Shown here piece by piece: positions 1 to 9,971 of a DNA stretch of 42,654 nt. Made by a program: the position numbers and the translations under genes. Below the pieces are notes generated by a model. The model had not been told where the DNA came from. It made no database searches and was given only the letters and a program-made list of their open reading frames with translations. Within the stretch, counting starts at the first letter, position 1, and every line of letters starts with the position of its first letter. The stretch spans positions 1-42,654 of the forward strand of contig JNEN01000869.1 in assembly GCA_000697355.1 (NCBI GenBank). The letters are read 5' to 3'. Source of the stretch: Syncephalastrum monosporum B8922. Its lineage: Eukaryota; Mucoromycota; Mucoromycetes; Mucorales; Syncephalastraceae.

Positions 1-138
1 TCCCTATATACGTTGCGGTGGCTATCGATATACATCTAAAAGGTCTGGTTAGCCCAGTACCTTTTCTACTCTTGCATGCTTCGAGAAGGCGGGCGTCTCA
101 TACTCATCCATGGTGGCGACAAGTACTCAAGGCTTTAG

Positions 139-1209
139 AAAGGCAGGCAAACAACACGGGGACATCTGTGCAAAAAGGTAAGCTCTTAGCGTCATCCAAA
201 TTACCATACCAGATACTTATATCATATGTGTATCACTGACAGGTACACAATGATAGTCGGGCGGACGCATCGGATCGAATGGTGACTGAGTACGAGGGAA
301 CAACAACGACAGAACAACTACACAGACGAGCAACACGGGAACATTGTACGAATAGGTATGTCATTGACTGTACCTGCACAATCATATCAAATGCTTATCC
401 AGTCATAATTCTCTTCGCTGATAGTACGCAGAAACGAATCCAAAGCACACCACCACACCACCGCATTTGGCGGAAAGATCTCCATAAGCCACGTATCGTG
501 GGTTCCGGCATGCGGTCCTTCTAATCTCGACATGGACATTGGTGCTGAGGACAAGAAGCTGGATGGTGGCGACCTGTTCCGCCAGCGTGACCATCGCAAC
601 TTATTCTTTATGCGCGGCGACATACCCAACGCCTTGCTTTGGTTGTTCTCTCCTCGATTATCCTTTGGAGAAGCTCTTGGAATGGAAGCACTTTCAAAAA
701 GGTAAAGCACACCGCAGTGTTGACATGACAAAGATCTTATTTGATTTCCATAGAGCATGTGCCATATCTGATTTTTGGCGCTCCTGTACATACTGCGTGC
801 GATGGCTCTCCAGCTACATGCATTCCGAGCTCATAGCTGTGCTCTGCTCGGGTGGACACACCGCTCTCTGGATCGAATCTCATCGGCTGCTCTACTCATC
901 TCGGCTGGCTGCAACAACAAAAACAAAACAAAACAAAAACTCGTCGTCTGGCCCAGACTTTACATGGTAAGCACTGATGACTGCTCATGGACACGATCAT
1001 TCATTAAACCATCACTGTTCAATGTCTTGCTTAGGTCACCGGACAAGGTAGACGGACACATACACAAAAGTCCCTTTCTACGAAGATCTATTGGAAAGCG
1101 TCGTCCGGCCCAGACATTACATGGTAAGCAAATAGGACAGTTGATTTGCATAGTCAGGCGCTGATTCCATCATTGTTCAATGCCTTGGTTAGGCCACCGG
1201 ACATGGTAG
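139..1209 (+). CDS. Repeat-borne spliced gene, unknown family (5' incomplete)
   Basis: No family is recognised. A single frame runs through candidate exons 139-177, 243-355, 432-701, 754-966, 1035-1123 and 1193-1209, ending in TAG. All five introns have GT..AG ends (donors such as GTAAGC, GTATGT and GTAAAG) and lengths of 52-76 nt, and the phases agree at every junction, giving 246 residues after the first listed exon. The acceptor at 138 suggests a further upstream exon, so the start codon is outside what I can place. The middle exon encodes a stretch containing GGKISISHVSW and LDMDIGAEDKK; the next contains a Cys/Trp-rich segment, FWRSCTYCVRWLSSYMH. Exons 5 and 6 lie in a duplicated block. 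It may be a mobile-element gene, a multicopy subtelomeric-type gene, or a noncoding spliced transcript that happens to be open. Confidence 0.4.
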
Positions 1210-1512
1210 ACGGACACATACATCAAAAGTCCCTCTCTACACAGATCTATTGCCCTACGAAACCAGTAGGCGTATCCAAAGCAATATCTTACTTGATATG
1301 CTTCATACGCATTAGCTATCAGCGAATGCACACGCAGCACTAGCAAGAGAAAGAGCAAGACGGCTACATGATGCGATGTCCAGCGGACGCACTAGTTCCT
1401 TCGAGCAACATGACCTATAGCTCCTTATACCAATAAAAATGCAGCCCATTTATACCATGACATGCAATGCATCTTGACACCGTTTATAGAATGCCAATGC
1501 TGTGTACACTAC
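387..1512 (+). repeat. Left arm of inverted terminal repeat (~1.1 kb or more)
   Basis: This stretch matches, in reverse complement, the last ~1.13 kb of the window. Long near-identical blocks include the segment around 440-690, the segment around 760-900 and the block around 1330-1470. Differences are scattered substitutions and small indels, for example the A-rich tract near 912-940, where the right copy has a long T-run on its plus strand. Similarity weakens after about 1468, and the last shared word is the TGTGTACACTAC at 1501-1512. The outer boundary cannot be seen: the right copy runs off the window at the base matching 387, so bases 1-386 are probably also repeat. No telomeric repeats or target-site duplication are visible. 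Confidence 0.9.
947..1262 (+). repeat. Tandem duplication, ~157 bp period, spanning exon and intron
   Basis: Two diverged units lie in tandem. Each contains, in order, TCTGGCCCAGAC or TCCGGCCCAGAC, ACATGGTAAGCA, a TGTTCAATG word, a TTAGG acceptor-like site, CACCGGACA, GTAGACGGACACATACA and AGATCTATTG. The GTAAGC donor-like sites are at 967 and 1124, and the acceptor-like AGs end at 1034 and 1192, so exon and intron were copied together. The same double unit is in the right arm, so the duplication came before the two arms separated. Confidence 0.85.
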
Positions 1513-1993
1513 ATCTAACCCATAAATCACATGTATATCAGATAGATTTGTATACGAAAAGATATGCTAGTGACCACAGAAATGTTTTTGATGGATATAA
1601 TTCCTGACTGATTACTCTGCGAGAAGACACCATAGACATACGTAGATGCGTTGGGAAAGCGCGGGTCATGTCATATCTAGTATGCAGAGTGCTATTGCGC
1701 GAGACTTGGCCACGCTATCCAATTGCGCCAGCAGGGACCCTGTTTGCATCGACAAGGAGCTGCGTAGTGGTCACGCCCCTGTATCTCGAGAACACACGAT
1801 GTTTGTTCAAAAGACGTAAGAAACTGAATATATATATTAACATGGTCAAATATCTCGCGATGCAACCATGTGGGCAAATAATGTAGACCTCGTCCATGGC
1901 ATGACTTAAGATTTTGTTTATTTGACCGAAACACCGCGCGAACAGAAAACCTCGTCGTTTCCCTTTTCTGTTTTTTTCCTTCGTCCAGCTGTC
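1513..1993. other. Intergenic, upstream of SURF1
   Basis: Single-copy, AT-rich sequence between the left repeat and the SURF1 start. Short open frames run on both strands, but none has family similarity or splice support that I can see. A pyrimidine-rich stretch (1950-1985) directly precedes the ATG and is probably 5' untranslated sequence. Confidence 0.5.
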
Positions 1994-3041
1994 ATGTTGC
2001 TGGGACGCCTTTTACGGCCGTGTGTTCGGTCGGTACCAAAGTCACGTCAAGCAATCACGTCAACTGCACGGTACAATCACACAGAAACCGCAGAGACCTT
2101 CCAACCGCGACGCCGTTTCGGCTGGGGTACGATTGCGATCAGCACCTTGCCCTTCATTGCATTCGGTCTCGGCACCTGGCAAGTGCAGCGGCTGCGATGG
2201 AAGGTCAACCTTATCCAGCAGCTCGAAGACCGCATGTCCATGCGTGCCATTCCTCTCCCTCGTCGTATAAAGTAACTACCTGCCACATCTAACTTTGCAT
2301 AAAGTACTTAGCACTTCTTCTGTCTTCTTGTGATAGTCCTGACGTGCTGGAAGACTACGAGTACCGGCGCGTGAGTGTATCCGGAAAGTACCAACACGAG
2401 CAAGAGATGCTGCTCGGTCCACGGACACGAGGGGATGGTCAGGCAGGTTACTTCCTGGTAACGCCACTCGTACGAGAGAATGGCTCCAAGATCCTCGTCA
2501 AGCGTGGCTGGGTCCCTACGGCCAAGAAGGACCCGCGGACACGTCCCGAGAGTAGGACGGATGAACTTGTCCAAGTCGAGGGACTGCTGCGTATGTCAGA
2601 AAAGGTAATCCCCATCGGAAGTTCTCTTTAAACGCGTGATTGACGCCTTGTATTTAGCGCAATGCGTTTACTCCAGATAATGATATCCTGCATAACCAGT
2701 GGTATTGGACCGATGTCGAGACGATGGCGGGACTGACTGGGTCAGATCCTGTCATGGTTGAGCGGGTATCAGGTAAGAGAAGGAAGATCGGCCTAGGATC
2801 TAACTAGGACATAACGAGCGGTAGGGCTGACGACTATCATTTTGTAGACCAATCGCCCAATGTCGAACACAGCTTAGCCGAGCGCGGCATCCCTGTAGGT
2901 CGGTCGCCAGTTGTTGAAGTGCGCAACCACCACTTGCAATACGTCTTTACGTGGTATTCCCTCTCTGTCGCGACCTCCGTTATGCTCTGGCGTCTGCTCA
3001 AAAAGCCCGTCAACCGGCCCACGAAAATCAGACGATCCTAA
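1994..3041 (+). CDS. SHY1: SURF1/Shy1 family cytochrome c oxidase assembly protein
   Basis: SURF1/Shy1 is a mitochondrial inner-membrane assembly factor for complex IV, acting in Cox1 maturation. Exons are 1994-2271, 2337-2604, 2658-2772 and 2848-3041; the phases join exactly and give 284 residues, normal for the family. The basic N-terminus (residues 1-40) fits a mitochondrial presequence. The first membrane segment is at about 43-62, followed by the family motif [13 protein letters not shown]. The intermembrane domain includes [18 protein letters not shown] and VKRGWVP, and the C-terminus has [15 protein letters not shown] leading into the second membrane segment (about 246-268). I chose the ATG at 1994 because it starts the basic presequence just after a pyrimidine tract. 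The 3' end converges on the next gene with about 120 bp between stops. Introns are 53-75 nt. The family assignment is firm. Confidence 0.93.
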
Positions 3042-3159
3042 TGTAATATAGATGTATGCAATAGATGGTTTTAAAAAAAAAAGAATTTCTTGTTCTCGGC
3101 AAAGGTAGGGATGGAAAAAGATGGGACGGGGTGCGTAGGGGTATATTGTATAAAGATGA

Positions 3160-5408
3160 TTAGATGGCTTGCTTGGTCGCTTTGCTATTATCCTTTGTGT
3201 CTTCTTGTTCGGGTTGATCCGCATCATCGTCCAGATGCAATTCCGTGGCGCGGCGATCAAGGACACTCTTAAGCTCGAATACCATGTTCTGCGGGTCTAC
3301 CTGATTGGCTCGAACCCGGACCTCCTCTTCACGCTTTGCCTTCATTTCTGCAATACGTTCGGCTCTGCTCTTTTTTGACCGGCCACTGGCATTCTTCTCA
3401 ATGACGTCAGACACAGCCTCGAAGACAGATGCACGGGCAGGCAAAGGTAGATCCATCAAGGCATGATCGTCCTCCGCATCATATACTTTCCGGTCGTTGT
3501 CCGTCGCGGTAGGTGAGGCCAGCGGCGATGGAAAGTCTTTGTGAGGCGGTGTAGTCGGCGTCGACGTGGAGGATGACGGCGAGGGTCCCAGCTCAGGAGG
3601 ATCCAGTACAGTGGACAGCGCATCTCGGCCCGCTTCCCAGTCCACCGCGAGCTGGCTAAAATATTGTTCGATAGACGTGTATTCTTTCCGCAGTCGTTCA
3701 CGAAGCTCATGGCTATCCTCTGCTGAACAAAGTTAGCAGGTTTTCTTCTTTCGTTTAAGGAAACATTGTACCTGTGACAAGCTGCCGAACATCCTCGTTG
3801 CATATGTATATTTTTGCTTCCATGGTACGGATTTGTTGGTCTAATGATGCAAGACGGTGTACGAATTGCCGCAATCGGCCATCCGCGGCTGGGCTGGCTG
3901 ATGCGTCGGATGCGGGGCCCAAATCCGGTGCCGGTTTGTCTGTCAATACACACGCATCTATCAGTTGCTGTTCTCTCTCTCTCTCTCTTTTTTTTTATCA
4001 CTCCGTCCGTGTTCTTCACTTACATAGCTCCGTGTCGAGGGCATCCAGGATCTGGTTCACAAAGCTTATCGTTTCGGTTTCCAGGTTGCCCAAGACCGTC
4101 GTCACTGCACGCCAGCTGCTTTCATAATCTCTACGCACCGAGTCGTGGCCTTCCGATACAATGTTCAGGGCCAGAAACTGCATCATGCACTCTCGGCGCT
4201 TTGTGTGCATGAGCTGCGCCAAAGCCCGCAGAAACTCGAGCGAGGTCTCGTCGTCGTGTTCCACAGCCGACAGGGACGCGACGGAGCGGACATTATACAT
4301 GTCGTACAAACGCGACACGCCATTCTTGTCGACGTGACCCACGAGGTCGATGATGGCCTCTTCGTAGATGATAAATGCTCGTCGTAAGATGCTGGAAAGG
4401 CGGGAGCGAAGGGCAATACAGCGCCGGGCTTTGCTTGTCTGCTCAATGCGTGAGACGGGCGACAGAGGCATGGACAAGCGATATCCACGAGAGACGAGCT
4501 CGATTTCTTGGATCGTGATAAGTGCCCGGTGCACTTTGCTATCGAGCGTTTCAGAGTGCTCCATTAAACTTTGGAGGCGTGACAAGGCGGTGTGATAGAG
4601 TTGGCGAATACCAGAACGACGCTATCAAGTAGGACAAGAATTAGACGGTGGATAGAACCCTATGACAGCTTTCACACATACCACATGACGATAGACAAAG
4701 AAAGCAGAGACGCTGCTTGTAAGCAAGACAGTCAGGGGGATAACGGACGTGACGAGCGGAGTGGAAGAGGGGTTAGACGTTTGGGATGCCGGTTTTTGCT
4801 GCTGCTGGACAAGAAGTGTTTCTGCTCCCAAGGCTGCGAGTAGGGCAGAGAGGGTTCCCATTGTACCGACACCAACCGCACCATAAAACCGTTTGTTGTT
4901 GCTCGTCGGGGTCGAATAATCGGTCGTCATGTGTGGTCCTGCATGCTTTTGGTGCTTTTGTTTGCGCCCACCCGGTTGGACCATCAATGTCTCGTTCAAT
5001 AGCGGCGAGGTCACTATGAGATACTTGAACTTTTCTTCAAACGCTGTTTCCTCCGCAAGCGGTAAGGAAGTAGAAAAAGTGTCCTGTGACAATGGAACGA
5101 CAATCAGCGTCAAGTGAAGCAGGAAACAAGCGTACAACACCATAAGGGCCACGTACATGAAGCATAGAGCATCGCCAGTAGTGATAAATAGAGTCGGTCG
5201 GCCATCGTGGGACCCACGATTTGATGGAAGACGTGGATGTCTTCTTGCGATGCTTGGCACTCGGTGGAGGGGCAAGTTTGACAGTTGACTCTGCACTGTC
5301 GATGGCTTATATGGCTGTCAGTGACTGACGTTGTAATTTAAACAAACAGAACATACAGTTTAGGTAGTCGGCAAGAGGTGTGTCTTCATAGACGACGAAT
5401 TCTGCCAT
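3160..5408 (-). CDS. Vezatin/Inp2-like myosin-binding membrane protein
   Basis: Exons (5' to 3' on the minus strand) are 5408-5357, 5295-4682, 4621-4024, 3939-3772 and 3719-3160, giving 663 residues in one consistent frame. Hydrophobic segments lie at about 61-84, 154-173 and 198-217. They are followed by a helical region with the sequence IQEIELVSRGYRLSMPLSPV, which I recognise as the signature of the fungal vezatin/'myosin-binding motif of peroxisomes' family (Inp2 in yeast). Those proteins sit in organelle membranes and bind class V myosin, so a role in peroxisome or other organelle inheritance is an inference by family. The C-terminal third has a Ser/Thr/Pro-rich linker and a charged coiled-coil-like tail (KKSRAERIAEMKAKREEEVR). 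The last acceptor is CAGCAG, so a one-residue splice variant is possible. The start MAEFVVYEDTPLADYL is in a short first exon. Confidence 0.75.
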
Positions 5409-6188
5409 GAATGTAAAACAAGACAAAGAAGAAAAATGGTGGCCTTCTGGTTTAAAACGTCGTCTGTTTAAAACGCCGCCTAGTCTGGAAAGTGGCGGGC
5501 TTGCCTTGCCATTCATGCATGCATAAGGCCCTCAGTGTCCCATTGCCACTTTTCAATGCACGCTGTGTTGTCCTAGCGCGTACTCTTTACACACGTTGAA
5601 AGTACAAGTTATGATATGCAATCTGCTTTACATTAACCGTTCTATTATATAGTGCAAGACATACATTTGTAAAAGATACAAATTCGTAAGGCGACAATAT
5701 AAAAAGTAAAACTTGTTCGTGTCCCTATAATCTCGATGGGATATATATACGCCAATGGGAAACAGCACAAAGATCTAGATAGATGGGGTATTATAGATGT
5801 TTTATAGAGGTAGGGGAGCATGTGTATATTATCAATTGTTTTTAATAGATATTTAAAGTATTTGTACACGATTACAAATGTCTCGGATGATCTTTTATAT
5901 ATTGTTGGGTTGATATACCATACCAAATGAGAAGATCCGAACACCCGCATTCCAGGAAGCCAGAGGGTTCAAAGAGGTGAAAGTTCAGCTTTGGGTGCAC
6001 AAAGCCTCACAAAAGCCTGTTTGTGTGACGCCAATTGTGATGACACAGGCGAATTCGGAGGATGAAAATGGAACGAAACCCCACACTTCCAGAGAAAAGC
6101 CCAATGACGTCCTATAAAAGACAGGCCTCCTACATTTCTCGCAGTCCTCTCTCACTGCCTCCTTTTCCACATCTAATTTATCCTTATT
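5409..6188. other. Divergent intergenic region between vezatin-like and SET genes
   Basis: An AT-rich ~780-bp spacer between two divergently transcribed genes, so it should hold both promoters. The SET-gene promoter is listed separately. No convincing open frame or RNA gene was seen. A short frame at 5645-5950 (minus) is low-complexity and unsupported. Confidence 0.5.
6105..6120 (+). promoter_or_regulatory. CRE-like site plus TATA box of the SET gene
   Basis: TGACGTCC at 6105-6112 (core of an ATF/CREB-type bZIP site) directly abuts TATAAAAG at 6113-6120, with CCAAT at 6101-6105 just upstream. The ATG follows about 69 bp downstream, a normal spacing for a TATA promoter with a short leader. 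That the site binds a bZIP factor is an inference from the motif. Confidence 0.55.
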
Positions 6189-6779
6189 ATGGCTGTTACT
6201 GAGAATCAGAATGCGGAAGCCATCGCTGCTCGCTACCATCAGCAAAAGGCCTCCCACCCGGGCCAGTTCCATGTCCACCGCCAGGGTCCGGTCGAAGACC
6301 TTTCCAGTAAGTTGGTAACCGACCGCGAGTTCAAGAAAGGCGACGTGATTGCCAAGCTCGAAGGCCTCAGTCCTGGCCCCAAGCGCCATTCTTCTGTTCA
6401 AGTCTCTAAAACAGAGCATGTCGAGCTCAACAGCGACCTCTACTTTATGAACCATTCATGCGACCCTTCCGCGCACATGGATGTCGATAACAAGTGCGTC
6501 TCTGCTCTCAAGGACCTCAAGGTCGGTGATGAGATCACCTTCTTCTATCCTTCCACAGAATGGGACATGGCTCAGCCTTTCACCTGTTGGTGTGGTGCGG
6601 ACAAGGTACTAGAACATTCGTTGATCTGTGTGTTATCACAGAGGGCTAAACTCCCTTCTTTTTTTTCCTAGTGCATCAAAACGGTGACAGGTGCCAACAA
6701 ATTGTCAGCTGAGCAGTTGGACCAGTTTGTTTTGGTCAAGCACATCAAAGAGCTCGTCGCTGAGCGCGACCAGCAATAG
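6189..6779 (+). CDS. Small SET / post-SET domain protein
   Basis: Exons 6189-6605 and 6672-6779 give 174 residues, little more than a bare SET core. Visible motifs are NHSCDPS (88-94), the SET knot sequence near the cofactor site, and GDEITFFYPSTEW (113-125), where a typical SET protein has E-x-x-x-x-Y. The C-terminus has C133-x-C135-x4-C140, the CxCx4C zinc ligands of a post-SET motif. SET proteins are S-adenosylmethionine-dependent lysine methyltransferases. The substrate here is unknown, and the small size without pre-SET suggests a non-histone or uncharacterised target. The single 66-nt intron falls between the second and third post-SET cysteines. The promoter has TATA and CRE-like elements, which suggests regulated expression. 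Activity is not certain from sequence. Confidence 0.85.
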
Positions 6780-7642
6780 ATACACCTCATGTACACTTTA
6801 CTGTAGTTCTTCGCAGGTTCGAGAATCGTTGTTTATATAAAATACCGAAGCTACCGCTTCCATGATTTCTATCATACAGCTCTCGTGTTTTGCACCTTGC
6901 CAAGAACATCTGGCATTAAAATAGATCTAGTTTTTGGGTTCTTCTGGAATTCAACAGTTCTGCTGTGATAATTTCTGTCCTAAGGATAGACAATTTAGGG
7001 TTTATGTGGCATACCTTATGTCTGCGGGACATGTGTGGCTAGATGAGGCTTGAAAAATACCGCGCTAAATCCATAGAAGGCGTAGACGTACACATATTAG
7101 GTGTTCCGTAATAATAGGTAGCACAGATCTGTCCCTCAAAACTCAACAATGACTTGCAGTAGGCGTGTATGAAGGTACGCAATAGCTCGGTCCGCCCCGT
7201 GATCTAACTTTGGTTCTTGTCACCTGATATTTTATATCTCAAATCACCAATGAGCGAAACGAAATGAATGACGCGCCGCTTGCTACCATGTACGACTGCA
7301 ATGGTCCTGGAATCAGGATAAATCTCGTTCTCCATGGAAACGAGTCTCGCCTACATATTGTAAAGCTTACACCAATCAGCTGCTAGACACACAGAATCAA
7401 ATGCTACTTAAATTATTGAAGAAGACAACAGGGTCCCAGGAAAGAGAAGTTCAAGGATATACGATCCCGGAACTCACAATTCTTGCTTCACCTGAAACTT
7501 GGTTCATAACTTTGGTTAAGGTGTGTTTATTCAGGTAGTGAGCTGGCTTTTAGAATGAGTACATAAGGCTTCATAAGCTACATGTGTGAGTTGCATGGGG
7601 CAGTGACAGTAAAAACCTGAAGTGAATCACCATCATTTATAT
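6780..7642. other. Intergenic, no gene seen
   Basis: About 860 bp of AT-rich sequence between the ends of two convergent genes (the SET gene and the 161-residue frame). I see no open frame above background, no tRNA-like fold and no repeat. It probably contains both 3' untranslated regions. Confidence 0.5.
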
Positions 7643-8128
7643 CTACGTCGCGTCCTGCATTTCCACATCGGGATCAAATACGTCCTCCATTTCCACATCT
7701 TGGTAGAATGCATCCTCCATGACTACATCAGTGCCGTATACCTTCTCCATGACGGTGTCATCCTCCCATTTTTTGAGACATTGGGTACTGGCAGTTGGAG
7801 GAAGGCGAGAAGAGACATACAGAGGAGATGGACGCACGCCAGACGGAACCAGTGCCGGACGGGAGATACTTGGGCGTGGAGGAGCACCTGGAAAAGTAGA
7901 AGCAATAGCTGGAAAAAACGTGGAGGGTTGCAGTGGATAGCTAATAGCACCTGCTGCCCAGAGAACACCCACATGTTCTGCGCAATCATGATGCGGAGCA
8001 GATCGGCTATGAGCTTTGGCTCGTTTGACATCCATGGAGTTGTTAGGGCATTGAATAATCTTTTGGTAATTAGTAACAAAAGAAGTAGTACGATAAGAGG
8101 CACCGGGCGGTGGATTGAAGGCATACAT
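7643..8128 (-). CDS. Uncharacterised 161-residue protein with C-terminal 10-residue repeats
   Basis: An unspliced frame of 161 residues with no recognised domain. The N-terminal half is mixed in composition. The middle (about 65-115) is rich in Pro, Ser and Ala. The last ~45 residues are acidic and built of a ten-residue unit seen three and a half times: VMEKVYGTDV, VMEDAFYQDV, EMEDVFDPDV, EMQDAT. In the DNA this is a diverged 30-bp tandem repeat that has kept its frame and its acidic/aromatic pattern, which favours real coding. Upstream on the minus strand are ATATAATAG (about 60-70 bp before the ATG) and a pyrimidine-rich leader. No function can be given. The alternative is a chance frame over a minisatellite. 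Confidence 0.5.
   Translation of the reverse strand: MYAFNPPPGASYRTTSFVTNYQKIIQCPNNSMDVKRAKAHSRSAPHHDCAEHVGVLWAAGAISYPLQPSTFFPAIASTFPGAPPRPSISRPALVPSGVRPSPLYVSSRLPPTASTQCLKKWEDDTVMEKVYGTDVVMEDAFYQDVEMEDVFDPDVEMQDAT
7646..7755 (-). repeat. 30-bp degenerate coding minisatellite
   Basis: Three full and one partial 30-bp units, recognisable on the plus strand by recurring TCCATTTCCACATC or TCCATGACTACATC words. They encode the M-E-x-[VA]-[FY]-x-x-D-V repeat at the end of the 161-residue protein. Confidence 0.7.
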
Positions 8129-8808
8129 GATGCACAGGGCAGAGAAAAAAGGGACGGAAGAGTAAGGACCGATTTAAAGAGGCAGTAGATCTATTATATT
8201 CCCGCTGCCTTATTGAGAGCGTTGGATCTGTGCACTTTCCAAATTTTTAAAAAAGAATTGGAATACCATGGGAAATCGAAAAGCGGGCGAAAGTGACAGT
8301 AGAATTGATGTTTGTGGATTTTCATTGAATTGCGGTACCTGATGGCGATAGTTCAGTGACAATGAAATTGAACTTGTTCCTTTGAGAGCCACACACAAAC
8401 ACGTTCATAGAAGTAGGCACTAGTTTTTTAATTGTAGAGCAATCCACATGAATGTGCGCTCTCATTATTAATCACGCTTTAGACCATGAAAAAAAGGCGG
8501 CGTCTCATATGATCAAAAATCATATTGCAGGCGATAATGAGATGTGCGCCGGACAATCAAACGAGTTGAGCAAGCGATGTTTACTCTATGTTTTTGTTTG
8601 CAAACACTATCCACTTTGCTGTGCTGCGCCATTTTATTTGCATGATTTTCGTGTAACACACGCCATCGAAAGCCTTAGGCAGTTTTATTATCACTATCAT
8701 CGTGCCCATACTCTTACTCGAAGAATCCAATTCGGTGTTCACTTTATGAAACGGGGCGGTACTATTTGTTCCAGATTGGTGTGCTAGGCAGCCCTTGCGC
8801 GATCAAGC

Positions 8809-8835
8809 AAAAAAAAAAAAAAAAAAAAAAAAAAA
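8809..8835 (+). repeat. Poly(A) tract, 27 bases
   Basis: An uninterrupted run of 27 A in an intergenic region. It could be a simple microsatellite or the scar of a retroposed transcript. No matching gene body or target duplication was seen next to it. Confidence 0.9.
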
Positions 8836-9918
8836 GGACAGCTCACATGCTCATGAACCTTGTTGCTGTCCCGTCTTGTTACTTCCCGTTTTGTCACTGC
8901 CACCAGAACAATGGATTCGTGGTAGCACAGGATGTCAAACAAACTTGCAATAATGGATCTTCGAAATGCAGTTTATCATACCTCAGTCGAGCAAGCTAAA
9001 GCTATCATTCTTCTCGGGAAAAACGTCTGGTGCCACGAATGGACAGAGCATTATCTTTCAACACATTGCTATAAAGTTGCGACAGAGACTGTAGTGCGTT
9101 TTGCTGGAGTGACAACAATGAATCGCAAGTTCTGCATAATGGGCCGATGCTTGGCACATGGTTGACACTCTGTGTCACCCGAAATTCGTCGTCTGCTATT
9201 TCTTCCCCTTTATGATAAATTGAAAAAGTAGCAAAAACAACATCGTAGAAAAACGCGGAAAGTTTGCTTGTGATTCTCAGAGCAAGCGCCACCTGTCTAT
9301 GTGCTTTTCTACTGGAATATCGATGGAGAGTCGGATGGCCAAACGCTGCAGAAAGAAGGAAGCCCAATTTTGGTAATCGTGATCTGGCCAATCAGATCGT
9401 CTGTTCCCTCACAGGCTCGGGGCGCGGACCGCGTTCTTTTTTTTTTTTTTACCAAAAGGTCACTGGAAATGACGTTGCCCTGTTCATTTAAACGATGGCA
9501 TATAAAGTAGTGTGCTTACTTTGTAGAAGGAATGTAGAGTTAAATAAAGTACGGGTAGACTGTCTGTGCACAACCGTGCGCAACAGAACAGCCATGTGTT
9601 GGTGGCGGTGGCAATGTAATAATAAGAAACAAAGTGTTGACGTTGTCAAAAGAAAACACATACGGTATGTCATTTTGCCTCCCTTCCAGACAGAAAAGAA
9701 TAGAAGGAAACGGTATTTGTATTTTTAAATCATATAGTTACAACATCTAGACACTGGTCTAGCTAAACAAATCTTGATGCGCCACTTATACGAGATTATG
9801 CGTGGATGTACGGGACAGAGAAGAATAGAGGGGAGGAAAGGGGGAAGAAAAAGTACTGTAATGAAGAAACTTACCACAAGTTAAAGTCTGCTTGGGCTAG
9901 GACGTCGCGTCCTGTAAA

Positions 9919-9971
9919 CCCTCCACGCCCCGCCTTTATTGCTTTAATCTTGCTGTATATACAGTGGAGGG
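9919..9971. repeat. Inverted repeat with central palindrome
   Basis: CCCTCCAC (9919-9926) is mirrored by GTGGAGGG (9964-9971), and the inner sequence CTGTATATACAG (9953-9964) is a perfect palindrome overlapping the right arm by one base. The block is more GC-rich than the sequence around it. It may be a regulatory site pair or a hairpin in a noncoding transcript. No function is shown. Confidence 0.45.

Noticed and set aside
8452..9391. Several 75-130-codon frames on both strands
   Set aside because: They overlap one another and the A tract; no recognisable motif or codon pattern.
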